From: Pseudomonas bubulae | GTDB lineage: Bacteria > Pseudomonadota > Gammaproteobacteria > Pseudomonadales > Pseudomonadaceae | Length of the DNA: 64,000 nt | NCBI RefSeq assembly: GCF_900618535.1 | Contig: NZ_UYJA01000008.1 | Coordinates: forward strand, 1 to 64,000 | Direction: 5' to 3' | In this document: positions 30,000-38,223 of the stretch, piece by piece | How positions within the stretch are numbered: the stretch's first letter is position 1 | Layout: each line of letters begins with the position of its first letter | Notes under the pieces: generated by a model | The model's database searches: none | Told to the model about the DNA's origin: nothing | Seen by the model: only the letters and a program-made list of their open reading frames with translations | Translations under genes and position numbers: made by a program

Positions 30000-32900
30000 A
30001 AAACAGGATGCCCGCACGATTAATCAAGTACCTGTCACTTTTTGCGGGGTTAGTTCTGTGCGTGCCCGTGCTGGCCGCCCCGGTCCGCAGTGAAACCCTT
30101 ACGTTGCTCAGCCGCTCGAGTTCCGGCCACATTGAAGTCCCCCTGGACAACACTCAACGATACTGGCTGCAAAATAAGCGCGAACTCGTGATCGGCACCT
30201 CTGCTGCCGACTATCCACCGTTCGACATGACCGATAGCGGTCGGGACTACGAAGGCCTCACCGCAGATTACGCCGGCCTTCTGCGCAAAGCCCTCAAGCT
30301 GTCGATCAGGATCCAGCGCTTTGCCTCCAGAGAAGCAGCCATCAAGGCACTCGAGGACGGCCAGATTGACCTGCTGGGTACTTCCAACGGTTTTGAGGCC
30401 GCGAACCAGCACCTTGTACTTTCCATTCCCTATGCCATCGACCAACCCGTACTGGTGACCCGAGAGGGAGAAACACGCTCACTCTCCCAAGGCCTCGCCG
30501 GTTTGCGCTTGAGTATGGTGTACCACTATCTGCCCCAGGAGGAAGTAAAGGCGCTTTATCCCCAGGCAATCATCCAGTCTTATCCGTCCTATCAAAATGC
30601 CATTAATGCCGTGGCTTTCGATCAGGCGGATATTTTTCTGGGGGACACTGTGTCGACCCATTACATGATCAACAAGGGGTACCTGAAAAACATCAAGATG
30701 GCCAATTTTGGCAAACACGAAGCCCATGGATTCAGCTTTGCAGTGCGTCGGGACAACTCGCCCCTGCTAGGCATCATCAACGCCACACTCAAGGCCGTAC
30801 CCAACAGTGAACAAGAAAGCATTGCCAAACGCTGGAGCGCTGGCAGTGACATTCTACTGTCCGATCAGAAGCTGCAGCTTACTCAGCGAGAAGCCCGTTG
30901 GCTGCTCAAGCATCCTGTGGTCAAGGTAGTGGTCAACGAAACCATGGCACCCCTGACATTTTTTGATGCCAGCGGGGATTTCCGAGGCATTACTGCCGAC
31001 CTGCTGGAGATGATCCGTCTGCGCACGGGGCTGCGCTTCGAAATACAACGCGCGAACAGCCTCGACACCATGACCCGAATGATCAGTCGGCACGAAACCG
31101 ACATTATCTCGGCCATCAATCCTTCAGCCTCACGAGAAAGCGCCCTCAGTTTCACCCGTCCTTATCTGGTGAACTCCTTTGTCCTGCTTACGGCAAAAGG
31201 TGATGGGCAACCTGCGAGCCTTGAACAACTTGCGGGTAAAAAACTGGCCTTGACCCGAGGCAATCCCCTGACCGATTACCTGCGCAGTCAATACCCGCAG
31301 ATAACACTGGTAGAAACCGGGGATATCTATCGCGCCACAGAACTGCTGGCCGAAGAGAAAGTGCAAGGTGCAGTCAGTACGCTGGTCATCGCCAACTACC
31401 TGCTGGCCTCGGGGTTGTTTCAGGACCGGTTACAAATCAGTGCCACCATCGGCACCCAACCCGCCATGTTTTCCCTCGCCACTGCCCGGGATGCCAGCGA
31501 GTTGTCCTCAATCCTCAACAAGGCGTTGTTGAGTATCGCGCCTGATGAGCTGGGCATTATCAACAGCCGCTGGCGGGGCTATGTGCCGGCATCTGACAGT
31601 TACTGGCACAATTACCATCGCCTGTTCTACCAGTTCATCATTGGCACCAGCCTTTTACTGTTGCTGTCCCTGATCTGGAATGCCTATATGCGGCGCCAGA
31701 TCCGGCAACGAAAATCGGCCGAACGTGCACTCAGCGATCAGTTCGAGTTCATGCGTGCGCTCGTCAACGGTACGCCTCATCCTATTTATGTGCGTGATCG
31801 CGAAGGTGTTCTGAAAACCTGCAATGACAGCTACTTGAATGCCTTTTCAGCCAGGCGCGAAGAAGTCATCGGCAAGACCGTGATGCAAACCTGCGACCTC
31901 CTGAGCAACGAATGTGAAGCCCGTGACTATCAGGCCGACTACCTGCGTGTCATGCGTGAAGGTACTCCGCTGGTGACTGATCGCCCGCTGAGAATCGGCG
32001 AAAAAACGCTCACTATCTATCACTGGATTCTTCCCTATCGGGACTCCCTGGGCGAAGTACAGGGCATCATCGGTGGCTGGATTGATATCAGTGAACGTCA
32101 TCAGCTACTGGATGAGCTGCGTACGGCCAAGGAGCTTGCAGATGATGCCAACCGGGCCAAAAGCACCTTCCTGGCAACCATGAGCCATGAAATCCGTACA
32201 CCGATGAACGCAGTGATCGGTTTGCTTGAACTGACGCTCAAGCGCGCCGACCATGGGCATCTCGACCGCCCGTCCATTGAAGTTGCTTATAACTCGGCCA
32301 AAGACCTGCTGGAGCTGATAGGCGATATTCTTGATATTGCCCGTATAGAGTCCGGCCGCCTGAACCTGTCCCCGGAACGCGTCAATCTGCACCAACTGGC
32401 ACACTCCGTGATGCGGATTTTTGATGGCCTGGCGCGGCAAAAAAACCTCACGCTCGACCTGCGTTTCGATGCAACAGACGATCTACCCGACGTACTGATC
32501 GATCCGCTTCGTCTCAAGCAAATCCTGACCAACCTGATCAGCAATGCGATCAAGTTCACCCAACAAGGCCGGGTGACGCTTGAAATCAACTTGCTGCCAG
32601 CCGGCACCCCTGAGCGGACTGAACTGCACTTGAGCGTCAAAGACACTGGCATCGGCATCGGCATCAGCGAGCGTGATCAGGCACGCCTGTTTGAGCCCTT
32701 CGCCCAGGCACAGAACAGCGGGCAACTGGCGCTCAATGGTGCCGGTCTTGGCCTTGTCATCTGCCGTAGCCTGTGCGAAATGATGGGCGGCACCCTGGTA
32801 CTGAGCAGCCAGGAAAGTGCAGGTACCCAGGTTCAGATAAAACTTGAAGTGCCAACCCTGACGCCGTCCCAGTGCCCCCCCGCACAAGAACCCTCAATCA

Positions 32901-33637
32901 ACCCTGCCGCTCATCCGCTTAACGTACTGGTGGTGGATGATCACCCGGCCAACCGCTTGCTGATGTGCCAGCAACTTGGATTTTTAGGGCACAGGTTTAC
33001 CACCGAGCACGACGGCGCCGCAGGTTTGAAAACCTGGAAGACAGGCAAATTCGACCTGGTCATTGCAGACTGCAACATGCCTGTCCTGAATGGCTATGAA
33101 CTGACTCGAGCCATACGCAAGCATGAGCTGGCCTCCAGCCAACGGCCATGTACCGTGCTGGGGTTTACTGCAAATGCCCAACCGGAAGAGCGGCAACGCT
33201 GCAAGCAGGCAGGAATGGACGACTGCCTGTTCAAACCCATCAGCCTGACCCTGTTGAGTCAACGACTGGCCATGCTTGAGCCGCTATTCCACTGCCCGGA
33301 AGCCTTCAACGCCGACGCTCTCAGCCCGCTTACAGGAGGCGACAAGGAACGAACAAGACTCTTGCTGGAAGAACTGCTCCGCAGCAACTGCCAGGATCTC
33401 AAGACGCTGCTTGAGTTACCTGACAACGGCGAATTGCAGGCGTTTGTCGAAATTGCCCACAGGATAAAAGGCGCTGCCCGCATTGTGGGCGCCCAAAGCC
33501 TGATCAACAACTGCGAGGCACTGGAGCAAGCCACGCCCGCTAACCTCGTGCAGGCCCGCGAGCAAGTGCAGGTCTCCATGCGTGCACTGGGACAGGCGCT
33601 GGCCCTGCAACTTGAATCGTTGACGAAGCACACCTGA
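29996..33637 (+). CDS. rocS2: RocS2/BvgS-type unorthodox hybrid sensor kinase
   Basis: 1213 residues. Order: signal peptide, two periplasmic solute-binding (Venus flytrap, SBP_bac_3) domains at about 50-285 and 295-525, membrane helix (QFIIGTSLLLLLSLIWNAY, about 545), PAS domain (about 580-705), HisKA with His731 (MSHEIRTPMNAVIGL), HATPase (NAIKFTQQG, DTGIGIGI, GAGLGLVICRS), receiver with Asp1025 (IADCNMPVLNGYE) and HPt with His1155 (AHRIKGAARIVG). This is the full phosphorelay of BvgS/EvgS/RocS proteins. It overlaps the broken regulator by four bases. In P. aeruginosa the roc2 pair also sits beside dgt, which supports the name. With rocA2 broken, its output may pass to another regulator. Confidence 0.88.
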   Translation: MKNRMPARLIKYLSLFAGLVLCVPVLAAPVRSETLTLLSRSSSGHIEVPLDNTQRYWLQNKRELVIGTSAADYPPFDMTDSGRDYEGLTADYAGLLRKALKLSIRIQRFASREAAIKALEDGQIDLLGTSNGFEAANQHLVLSIPYAIDQPVLVTREGETRSLSQGLAGLRLSMVYHYLPQEEVKALYPQAIIQSYPSYQNAINAVAFDQADIFLGDTVSTHYMINKGYLKNIKMANFGKHEAHGFSFAVRRDNSPLLGIINATLKAVPNSEQESIAKRWSAGSDILLSDQKLQLTQREARWLLKHPVVKVVVNETMAPLTFFDASGDFRGITADLLEMIRLRTGLRFEIQRANSLDTMTRMISRHETDIISAINPSASRESALSFTRPYLVNSFVLLTAKGDGQPASLEQLAGKKLALTRGNPLTDYLRSQYPQITLVETGDIYRATELLAEEKVQGAVSTLVIANYLLASGLFQDRLQISATIGTQPAMFSLATARDASELSSILNKALLSIAPDELGIINSRWRGYVPASDSYWHNYHRLFYQFIIGTSLLLLLSLIWNAYMRRQIRQRKSAERALSDQFEFMRALVNGTPHPIYVRDREGVLKTCNDSYLNAFSARREEVIGKTVMQTCDLLSNECEARDYQADYLRVMREGTPLVTDRPLRIGEKTLTIYHWILPYRDSLGEVQGIIGGWIDISERHQLLDELRTAKELADDANRAKSTFLATMSHEIRTPMNAVIGLLELTLKRADHGHLDRPSIEVAYNSAKDLLELIGDILDIARIESGRLNLSPERVNLHQLAHSVMRIFDGLARQKNLTLDLRFDATDDLPDVLIDPLRLKQILTNLISNAIKFTQQGRVTLEINLLPAGTPERTELHLSVKDTGIGIGISERDQARLFEPFAQAQNSGQLALNGAGLGLVICRSLCEMMGGTLVLSSQESAGTQVQIKLEVPTLTPSQCPPAQEPSINPAAHPLNVLVVDDHPANRLLMCQQLGFLGHRFTTEHDGAAGLKTWKTGKFDLVIADCNMPVLNGYELTRAIRKHELASSQRPCTVLGFTANAQPEERQRCKQAGMDDCLFKPISLTLLSQRLAMLEPLFHCPEAFNADALSPLTGGDKERTRLLLEELLRSNCQDLKTLLELPDNGELQAFVEIAHRIKGAARIVGAQSLINNCEALEQATPANLVQAREQVQVSMRALGQALALQLESLTKHT

Positions 33638-33716
33638 GCGCCAATCAAAGGCAGGTTGGCGCGGTTTTACTATGCTGATAGATACCAGCACGCCTACATC
33701 AGCGGAGAATCAGCCC

Positions 33717-36671
33717 ATGCGCAACAGTGCGCTCTCCCATCGGCGCCAGTACCCGCTGCATGCTCACATAAGTGCGATGTTTACATTTTTGTTGCTATTG
33801 CTGGGCGTTGTACTGGGCGTATTCAATTACCAGCAAACCACCCGCATCATTCTCGACAGCAGCCAAAAGTTGTTCAGCTACATAGAACAGGATGTTCAGG
33901 ATGACCTGCTGGATGCCTATCAACCCATACGGCATGCGCTCAACCTGCTAATTCTTGATTCTGCGGCCACAACCGACCAGGTCGAGCTTCGAACAGGCCT
34001 GCTGCAGCCCTTTGTACAAGCACTCGAAGACAACCACACACTGTCAGCTCTATACCTGGGCGATGACAACGGCAACTTTTTCCTGGTCCGGCCTTTACGC
34101 AATCAAGAGATCCGGCGCCAGTTAAAAGCCCCACCCCAAGCTAGCTTCGAAGTATGGTCGATAACACGTGCAGCCCGGCAAGGCACGGTTAATTCAAAAA
34201 AACTGTATCTGGATGCAAATCTGAAACAGCTCGAACAGCGCAACATCCCCAATGAGCTCTATGACCCCCGCGTGCGCAGCTGGTTTATTGCGCAGGATGC
34301 CGACAAAAATCAGACCACCACCAGCCCCTACCTGTTTTTTACCACCCACGAAGTTGGTACTACACTCGCCAAACGCAGTACTGCCAATACGGTGATGGGT
34401 GCCGATGTAACGCTGTCTCAACTGTCCGCCACCCTGGCCGACCATCAAACAACGCCTGGTACACAGATTGTTCTGTACGGCGACAATGGCCGGGCCATCG
34501 CTTACCCGGACTTCAACAAATTATTGAACGCCATGGACCCCACCAAACTGCCCAAAGTCTCGGAGCTGAATCCGGCCCTTGGACTGCTGATCAATCAAGG
34601 GGCAGATGCTCAGCAGCGCCTGGACGACGGCCAGCGCCAATGGGTCGTTTCGCGGTTCAAGGTGGACGATGGCAGTGCCAATGGCTTGCAATTGGCAATG
34701 ATGGTCCCGCAAGACGAGCTGTTGGCCGATGCCTATCAGTTGCGCTGGCAAGGGGCCCTGGTGACATTGGGCGCCCTGGTGCTGTGCCTGCCCATGGGGT
34801 GGGTGACCTCCAGGTTGCTGGTGAGGCCCTTGCGCGAATTGGTGCGTGAAGCCGATGCGGTTCGACGGTTCGATTTCAACTATCCATTCACACGACAATC
34901 GCCCGTGCTCGAAATCGATCAGATGCAGGCATCCATGGGCCGCATGAAAGAAACCCTCGCCAGCTTTTTTGAAATCACCTCCAGCCTTTCGGCCCATACC
35001 CGATTTGAACCCTTGCTGCAGTCCGTACTGTTCGAGACTCTCAAGATTGCTCAGGCAGAGGCCGGGCTGATCTACCTGACAAAAAACGACAGTACTCAAC
35101 TGGAGTTAAAAGGCCTGATCATCAACGGCCAGCCCCAGGATCTGGCAACCCAGCCCGCGCCCGTGCTGAACCCTGACGACAGCCAGAGCCCCGAGTGGTT
35201 ACGGGCGCTTTTCGAAGGTCATGACAGTGTCGCCCGCTCACTCACCCTTGAACAGGCGGGTGACTTGCAGTCTGTGATGGATGAACTGGGCAGCCAGAGT
35301 GTCCACCTGATCGGCATTCGCCTGCACAACCGCCAGGGCGAAACGGTGGGTATTCTTGTGCTGGTATTGAACGACAGTGGTTCGACTGACGATCAGGACC
35401 ACTTGCGGGCCGACCGGATTGCCTTTATCCAGGCGGTGTCCGGTACAGCTGCCGTTGCTATTGAAAGCCAGCGCCTGCAGGCTCGGCAGAAACAGTTGCT
35501 GGATGCATTGATCCAATTGCTGGCGGGGGCTATAGACGCCAAAAGCCCGTACACCGCCAGCCATTGCCAACGGGTTCCAATCCTGACATTGATGCTGGCA
35601 CAGGCGGCTGCTGCGAGCCGGCAGCCACCCTTTGAGCAGTACGCTCCCACGGATGAGCAATGGGAGGCGCTGCGTATCGCCGCCTGGCTGCACGACTGCG
35701 GCAAGGTCACAACACCGGAATATGTGGTCGACAAGGCCACCAAGCTGGAAACCCTGTACGACCGCATTCACGAAATCCGCACCCGCTTTGAAGTGCTCAA
35801 GCGCGATGCCTGGGTCAATTACTGGCAGGCACGGGCCCTGGGTGGCGACGATCAACAGCTGGCGCACCTGCGAGATGCCTGCCTGCTTGAGCTGGATGAT
35901 GACTTCGCTTTTGTCGCCCAGTGCAATCTGGGCGGGGAAGCCATGATGGAGGCAGACCTGCAGCGTTTGAACGCCATTGCGCGCCGCACCTGGACCCGCA
36001 CGTTGGATGATCGCCTGGGCGTTTCCTGGGAAGAAAACAAACGCCAGTCCACCCGCCAGGAGCAAGCCTTGCCGGTGACCGAGTCGCTGCTGGCCGACAA
36101 GCCCGAGCACCTGTTCACTCGCCCCGAGGCCGACCTGATTGACCCCGAAAACCCCTGGGGCTTCAAACTCGAAGTACCACCCTACAAATTCAACCGTGGC
36201 GAGCTGTACAACCTCAGTACCCGGCGCGGCACCTTGACCCGCGAAGAGCGCTACATCATCAATAACCACATCGTGCAAACCATCCTGATGCTCAGCAGCC
36301 TGCCGCTACCTGCCTACCTGAGCAACATTGCCGAAATTGCCGGGGGGCATCACGAAAAAATGGATGGCAGCGGTTATCCAAAACGCCTGAAACGCGAGGA
36401 AATGAGCCTGGAGGCACGGATGATGGCAATTGCCGATATTTTCGAGGCATTGACCGCGTCGGATCGCCCCTATAAACGCAGCAAAACCTTGAGTGAGGCG
36501 CTGAACATCATGGCCGCCATGTGCCATGACGCCCATATTGATCCGCAACTGTTCGCGCTGTTCATGCACGAACAGATTTACCTGCAATACGCCCGGCAGT
36601 TTCTTGACCCTCAACAAATCGATACGGTCGATATCGATGCGCTGATGCTCAAGGCCGGGCTGAAAAACTGA
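33717..36671 (+). CDS. HAMP-GAF-HD-GYP cyclic-di-GMP phosphodiesterase
   Basis: 984 residues from the ATG at 33717, which has GGAGA upstream; an earlier ATG adds 15 codons with no ribosome site. One membrane helix (FTFLLLLLGVVLGVFNY), a large periplasmic Cache-like sensor (about 45-345), a second helix (LVTLGALVLCLPMGWV), HAMP, GAF-like domain (about 440-600) and HD-GYP domain. Catalytic motifs: HDCGK at about 659-663, HEI, GGHHEKMDGSGYP with GYP at about 886-888, and ADIFEALTASDRPYK. HD-GYP enzymes cleave c-di-GMP, lowering it to favour motility. A long insertion between the HD and GYP motifs is unusual. It directly follows the roc2-like operon. Confidence 0.92.
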   Translation: MRNSALSHRRQYPLHAHISAMFTFLLLLLGVVLGVFNYQQTTRIILDSSQKLFSYIEQDVQDDLLDAYQPIRHALNLLILDSAATTDQVELRTGLLQPFVQALEDNHTLSALYLGDDNGNFFLVRPLRNQEIRRQLKAPPQASFEVWSITRAARQGTVNSKKLYLDANLKQLEQRNIPNELYDPRVRSWFIAQDADKNQTTTSPYLFFTTHEVGTTLAKRSTANTVMGADVTLSQLSATLADHQTTPGTQIVLYGDNGRAIAYPDFNKLLNAMDPTKLPKVSELNPALGLLINQGADAQQRLDDGQRQWVVSRFKVDDGSANGLQLAMMVPQDELLADAYQLRWQGALVTLGALVLCLPMGWVTSRLLVRPLRELVREADAVRRFDFNYPFTRQSPVLEIDQMQASMGRMKETLASFFEITSSLSAHTRFEPLLQSVLFETLKIAQAEAGLIYLTKNDSTQLELKGLIINGQPQDLATQPAPVLNPDDSQSPEWLRALFEGHDSVARSLTLEQAGDLQSVMDELGSQSVHLIGIRLHNRQGETVGILVLVLNDSGSTDDQDHLRADRIAFIQAVSGTAAVAIESQRLQARQKQLLDALIQLLAGAIDAKSPYTASHCQRVPILTLMLAQAAAASRQPPFEQYAPTDEQWEALRIAAWLHDCGKVTTPEYVVDKATKLETLYDRIHEIRTRFEVLKRDAWVNYWQARALGGDDQQLAHLRDACLLELDDDFAFVAQCNLGGEAMMEADLQRLNAIARRTWTRTLDDRLGVSWEENKRQSTRQEQALPVTESLLADKPEHLFTRPEADLIDPENPWGFKLEVPPYKFNRGELYNLSTRRGTLTREERYIINNHIVQTILMLSSLPLPAYLSNIAEIAGGHHEKMDGSGYPKRLKREEMSLEARMMAIADIFEALTASDRPYKRSKTLSEALNIMAAMCHDAHIDPQLFALFMHEQIYLQYARQFLDPQQIDTVDIDALMLKAGLKN

Positions 36672-36677
36672 TGCGGA

Positions 36678-37160
36678 TCAGCACTCGCTCAAGCGCAAAA
36701 AGATGGCCGCCAGCGCTTCAATGCCCAACTGATCCTGCTCGCTGAAGCGCCCGATGCTCGGGCTGTCCAGATCCAGCACGCCGATCAGGCGACCATCCTT
36801 GATCAACGGCACGACCAACTCACTGTTGGAGGCACTGTCGCAAGCGATGTGCCCGGCAAATGCATGCACGTCTTCAACTCGCTGCGTTTGCCGGCTCGCC
36901 GCTGCAGCCCCGCAGACGCCACGCCCAAACGGGATACGAACACAGGCAATTTGCCCCTGAAACGGGCCCAGTACCAGCTCCTCATTACGATTGATGTAAA
37001 ACCCGGCCCAGTTCAGATCATCGAGCTGGTGATACAAAAACGCCGAGAACTGTGCAGCGTTGGCAATAAAGTCACGCTCATCTGCCAACAACGACTCCAA
37101 CTGAGCCTGCAACAGGCCATAGCCGTTCAGGCCTGCACCTGTGGCGTTCAAATCAATCAT
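36678..37160 (-). CDS. msrC: Free methionine-(R)-sulfoxide reductase (GAF-domain fRMsr)
   Basis: 160 residues, one GAF domain. Reduces free Met-R-sulfoxide with thioredoxin. The three family cysteines are present in order: IACVRIPFGRGVCG (two) and HIACDSASNSE (catalytic). Ends EQDQLGIEALAAIF. It overlaps the upstream ATPase gene by eight bases, so they are coupled. Confidence 0.92.
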   Translation of the reverse strand: MIDLNATGAGLNGYGLLQAQLESLLADERDFIANAAQFSAFLYHQLDDLNWAGFYINRNEELVLGPFQGQIACVRIPFGRGVCGAAAASRQTQRVEDVHAFAGHIACDSASNSELVVPLIKDGRLIGVLDLDSPSIGRFSEQDQLGIEALAAIFLRLSEC

Positions 37161-38046
37161 TCACTTGCTCCAACAATTTCAAACCCACCCAATAACGCGC
37201 GAACTGATAGGCACAACGGCCGTTGCGGTTGCCACGCCCGGTTGCCCAGCGCACCGCCAGAATATCCAGTGCCTCGTCGCGCTGCCACTGCAAACCGGCT
37301 TTGGTGGCCAATACATCGATCCAGTGCTCAACCACGCTCAGGAAATGGTCCTGGGTGAACGGATAAAACGACAGCCACAGGCCGAAGCGATCAGACAAGG
37401 CGATCTTGTCTTCCACAGCTTCATTGGGATGCAACTCACCGTCGACATTCTTCCAGTTCTCGTTATCGCTTTCCTTTTCGGGCACCAGATGACGGCGGTT
37501 CGACGTGGCGTAAAGCAGGACGTTATCCGGCGCTTGCTCAAGGGAACCATCGAGCACGCTTTTGAGCACCCGGTAATCGCTTTCACCCGCCTCAAATGAC
37601 AAGTCATCGCAAAACAGCACAAAGCGCTGGGGCAAACCTTGCAATTGCTCGACCACCCGCGGCAGGTCGGCCAGATGGTCACGCTCGATCTCGATCAGGC
37701 GCAGGCCCGCATTGCCATACTCGGCAAGCAGTGCGCGGATGATCGAAGACTTGCCAGTACCGCGCGAACCCCAAAGCAGAGCGTGGTTGGCCGGCAAACC
37801 ATCAAGGAACTGTTTGGTATTGCGACCCAGTTGATCCCGCTGGTTATCGACGCCGATCAGGTCCGAAAGGCGCATATCAAGGCTGACTTGCAATGGCATC
37901 AGGTAACCCGAACGCCCCTCCCGCTGCCAACGGGCCGCCAGGCATTGATGCCATTCGATCGGCTCACGCTGAGCAGGCAGCAAGGGTTCAAGACGTGCGA
38001 GGACCGCTTCGGCCCGTTGCAGAAAGGCATCCAGATTAGAATTCAC
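37153..38046 (-). CDS. AAA ATPase of the DUF815 family
   Basis: 297 residues. Helical N-terminus (about 1-60), then an AAA domain with Walker A LLWGSRGTGKSSII (about residue 95) and Walker B RFVLFCDDLSF. DUF815 proteins are AAA ATPases of unknown client; conservation next to msrC is typical of pseudomonads. Stop overlaps msrC start. Divergent from the sagS-like gene. Confidence 0.88.
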   Translation of the reverse strand: MNSNLDAFLQRAEAVLARLEPLLPAQREPIEWHQCLAARWQREGRSGYLMPLQVSLDMRLSDLIGVDNQRDQLGRNTKQFLDGLPANHALLWGSRGTGKSSIIRALLAEYGNAGLRLIEIERDHLADLPRVVEQLQGLPQRFVLFCDDLSFEAGESDYRVLKSVLDGSLEQAPDNVLLYATSNRRHLVPEKESDNENWKNVDGELHPNEAVEDKIALSDRFGLWLSFYPFTQDHFLSVVEHWIDVLATKAGLQWQRDEALDILAVRWATGRGNRNGRCAYQFARYWVGLKLLEQVND

Positions 38047-38223
38047 AACATTTCCTCAGACTGATACACAATGATGGCATATTGATATGATCTACATTCA
38101 GCTCAAACCACATTACGACTCACATCGCCAGGTCGCAAATACCGCAGTAATGCCTGCCGGTTGACCCACGAATCGACTACTCTTGCACGCCGCAAGGAAA
38201 TGGAAACAGGTGCAACACCCCCA

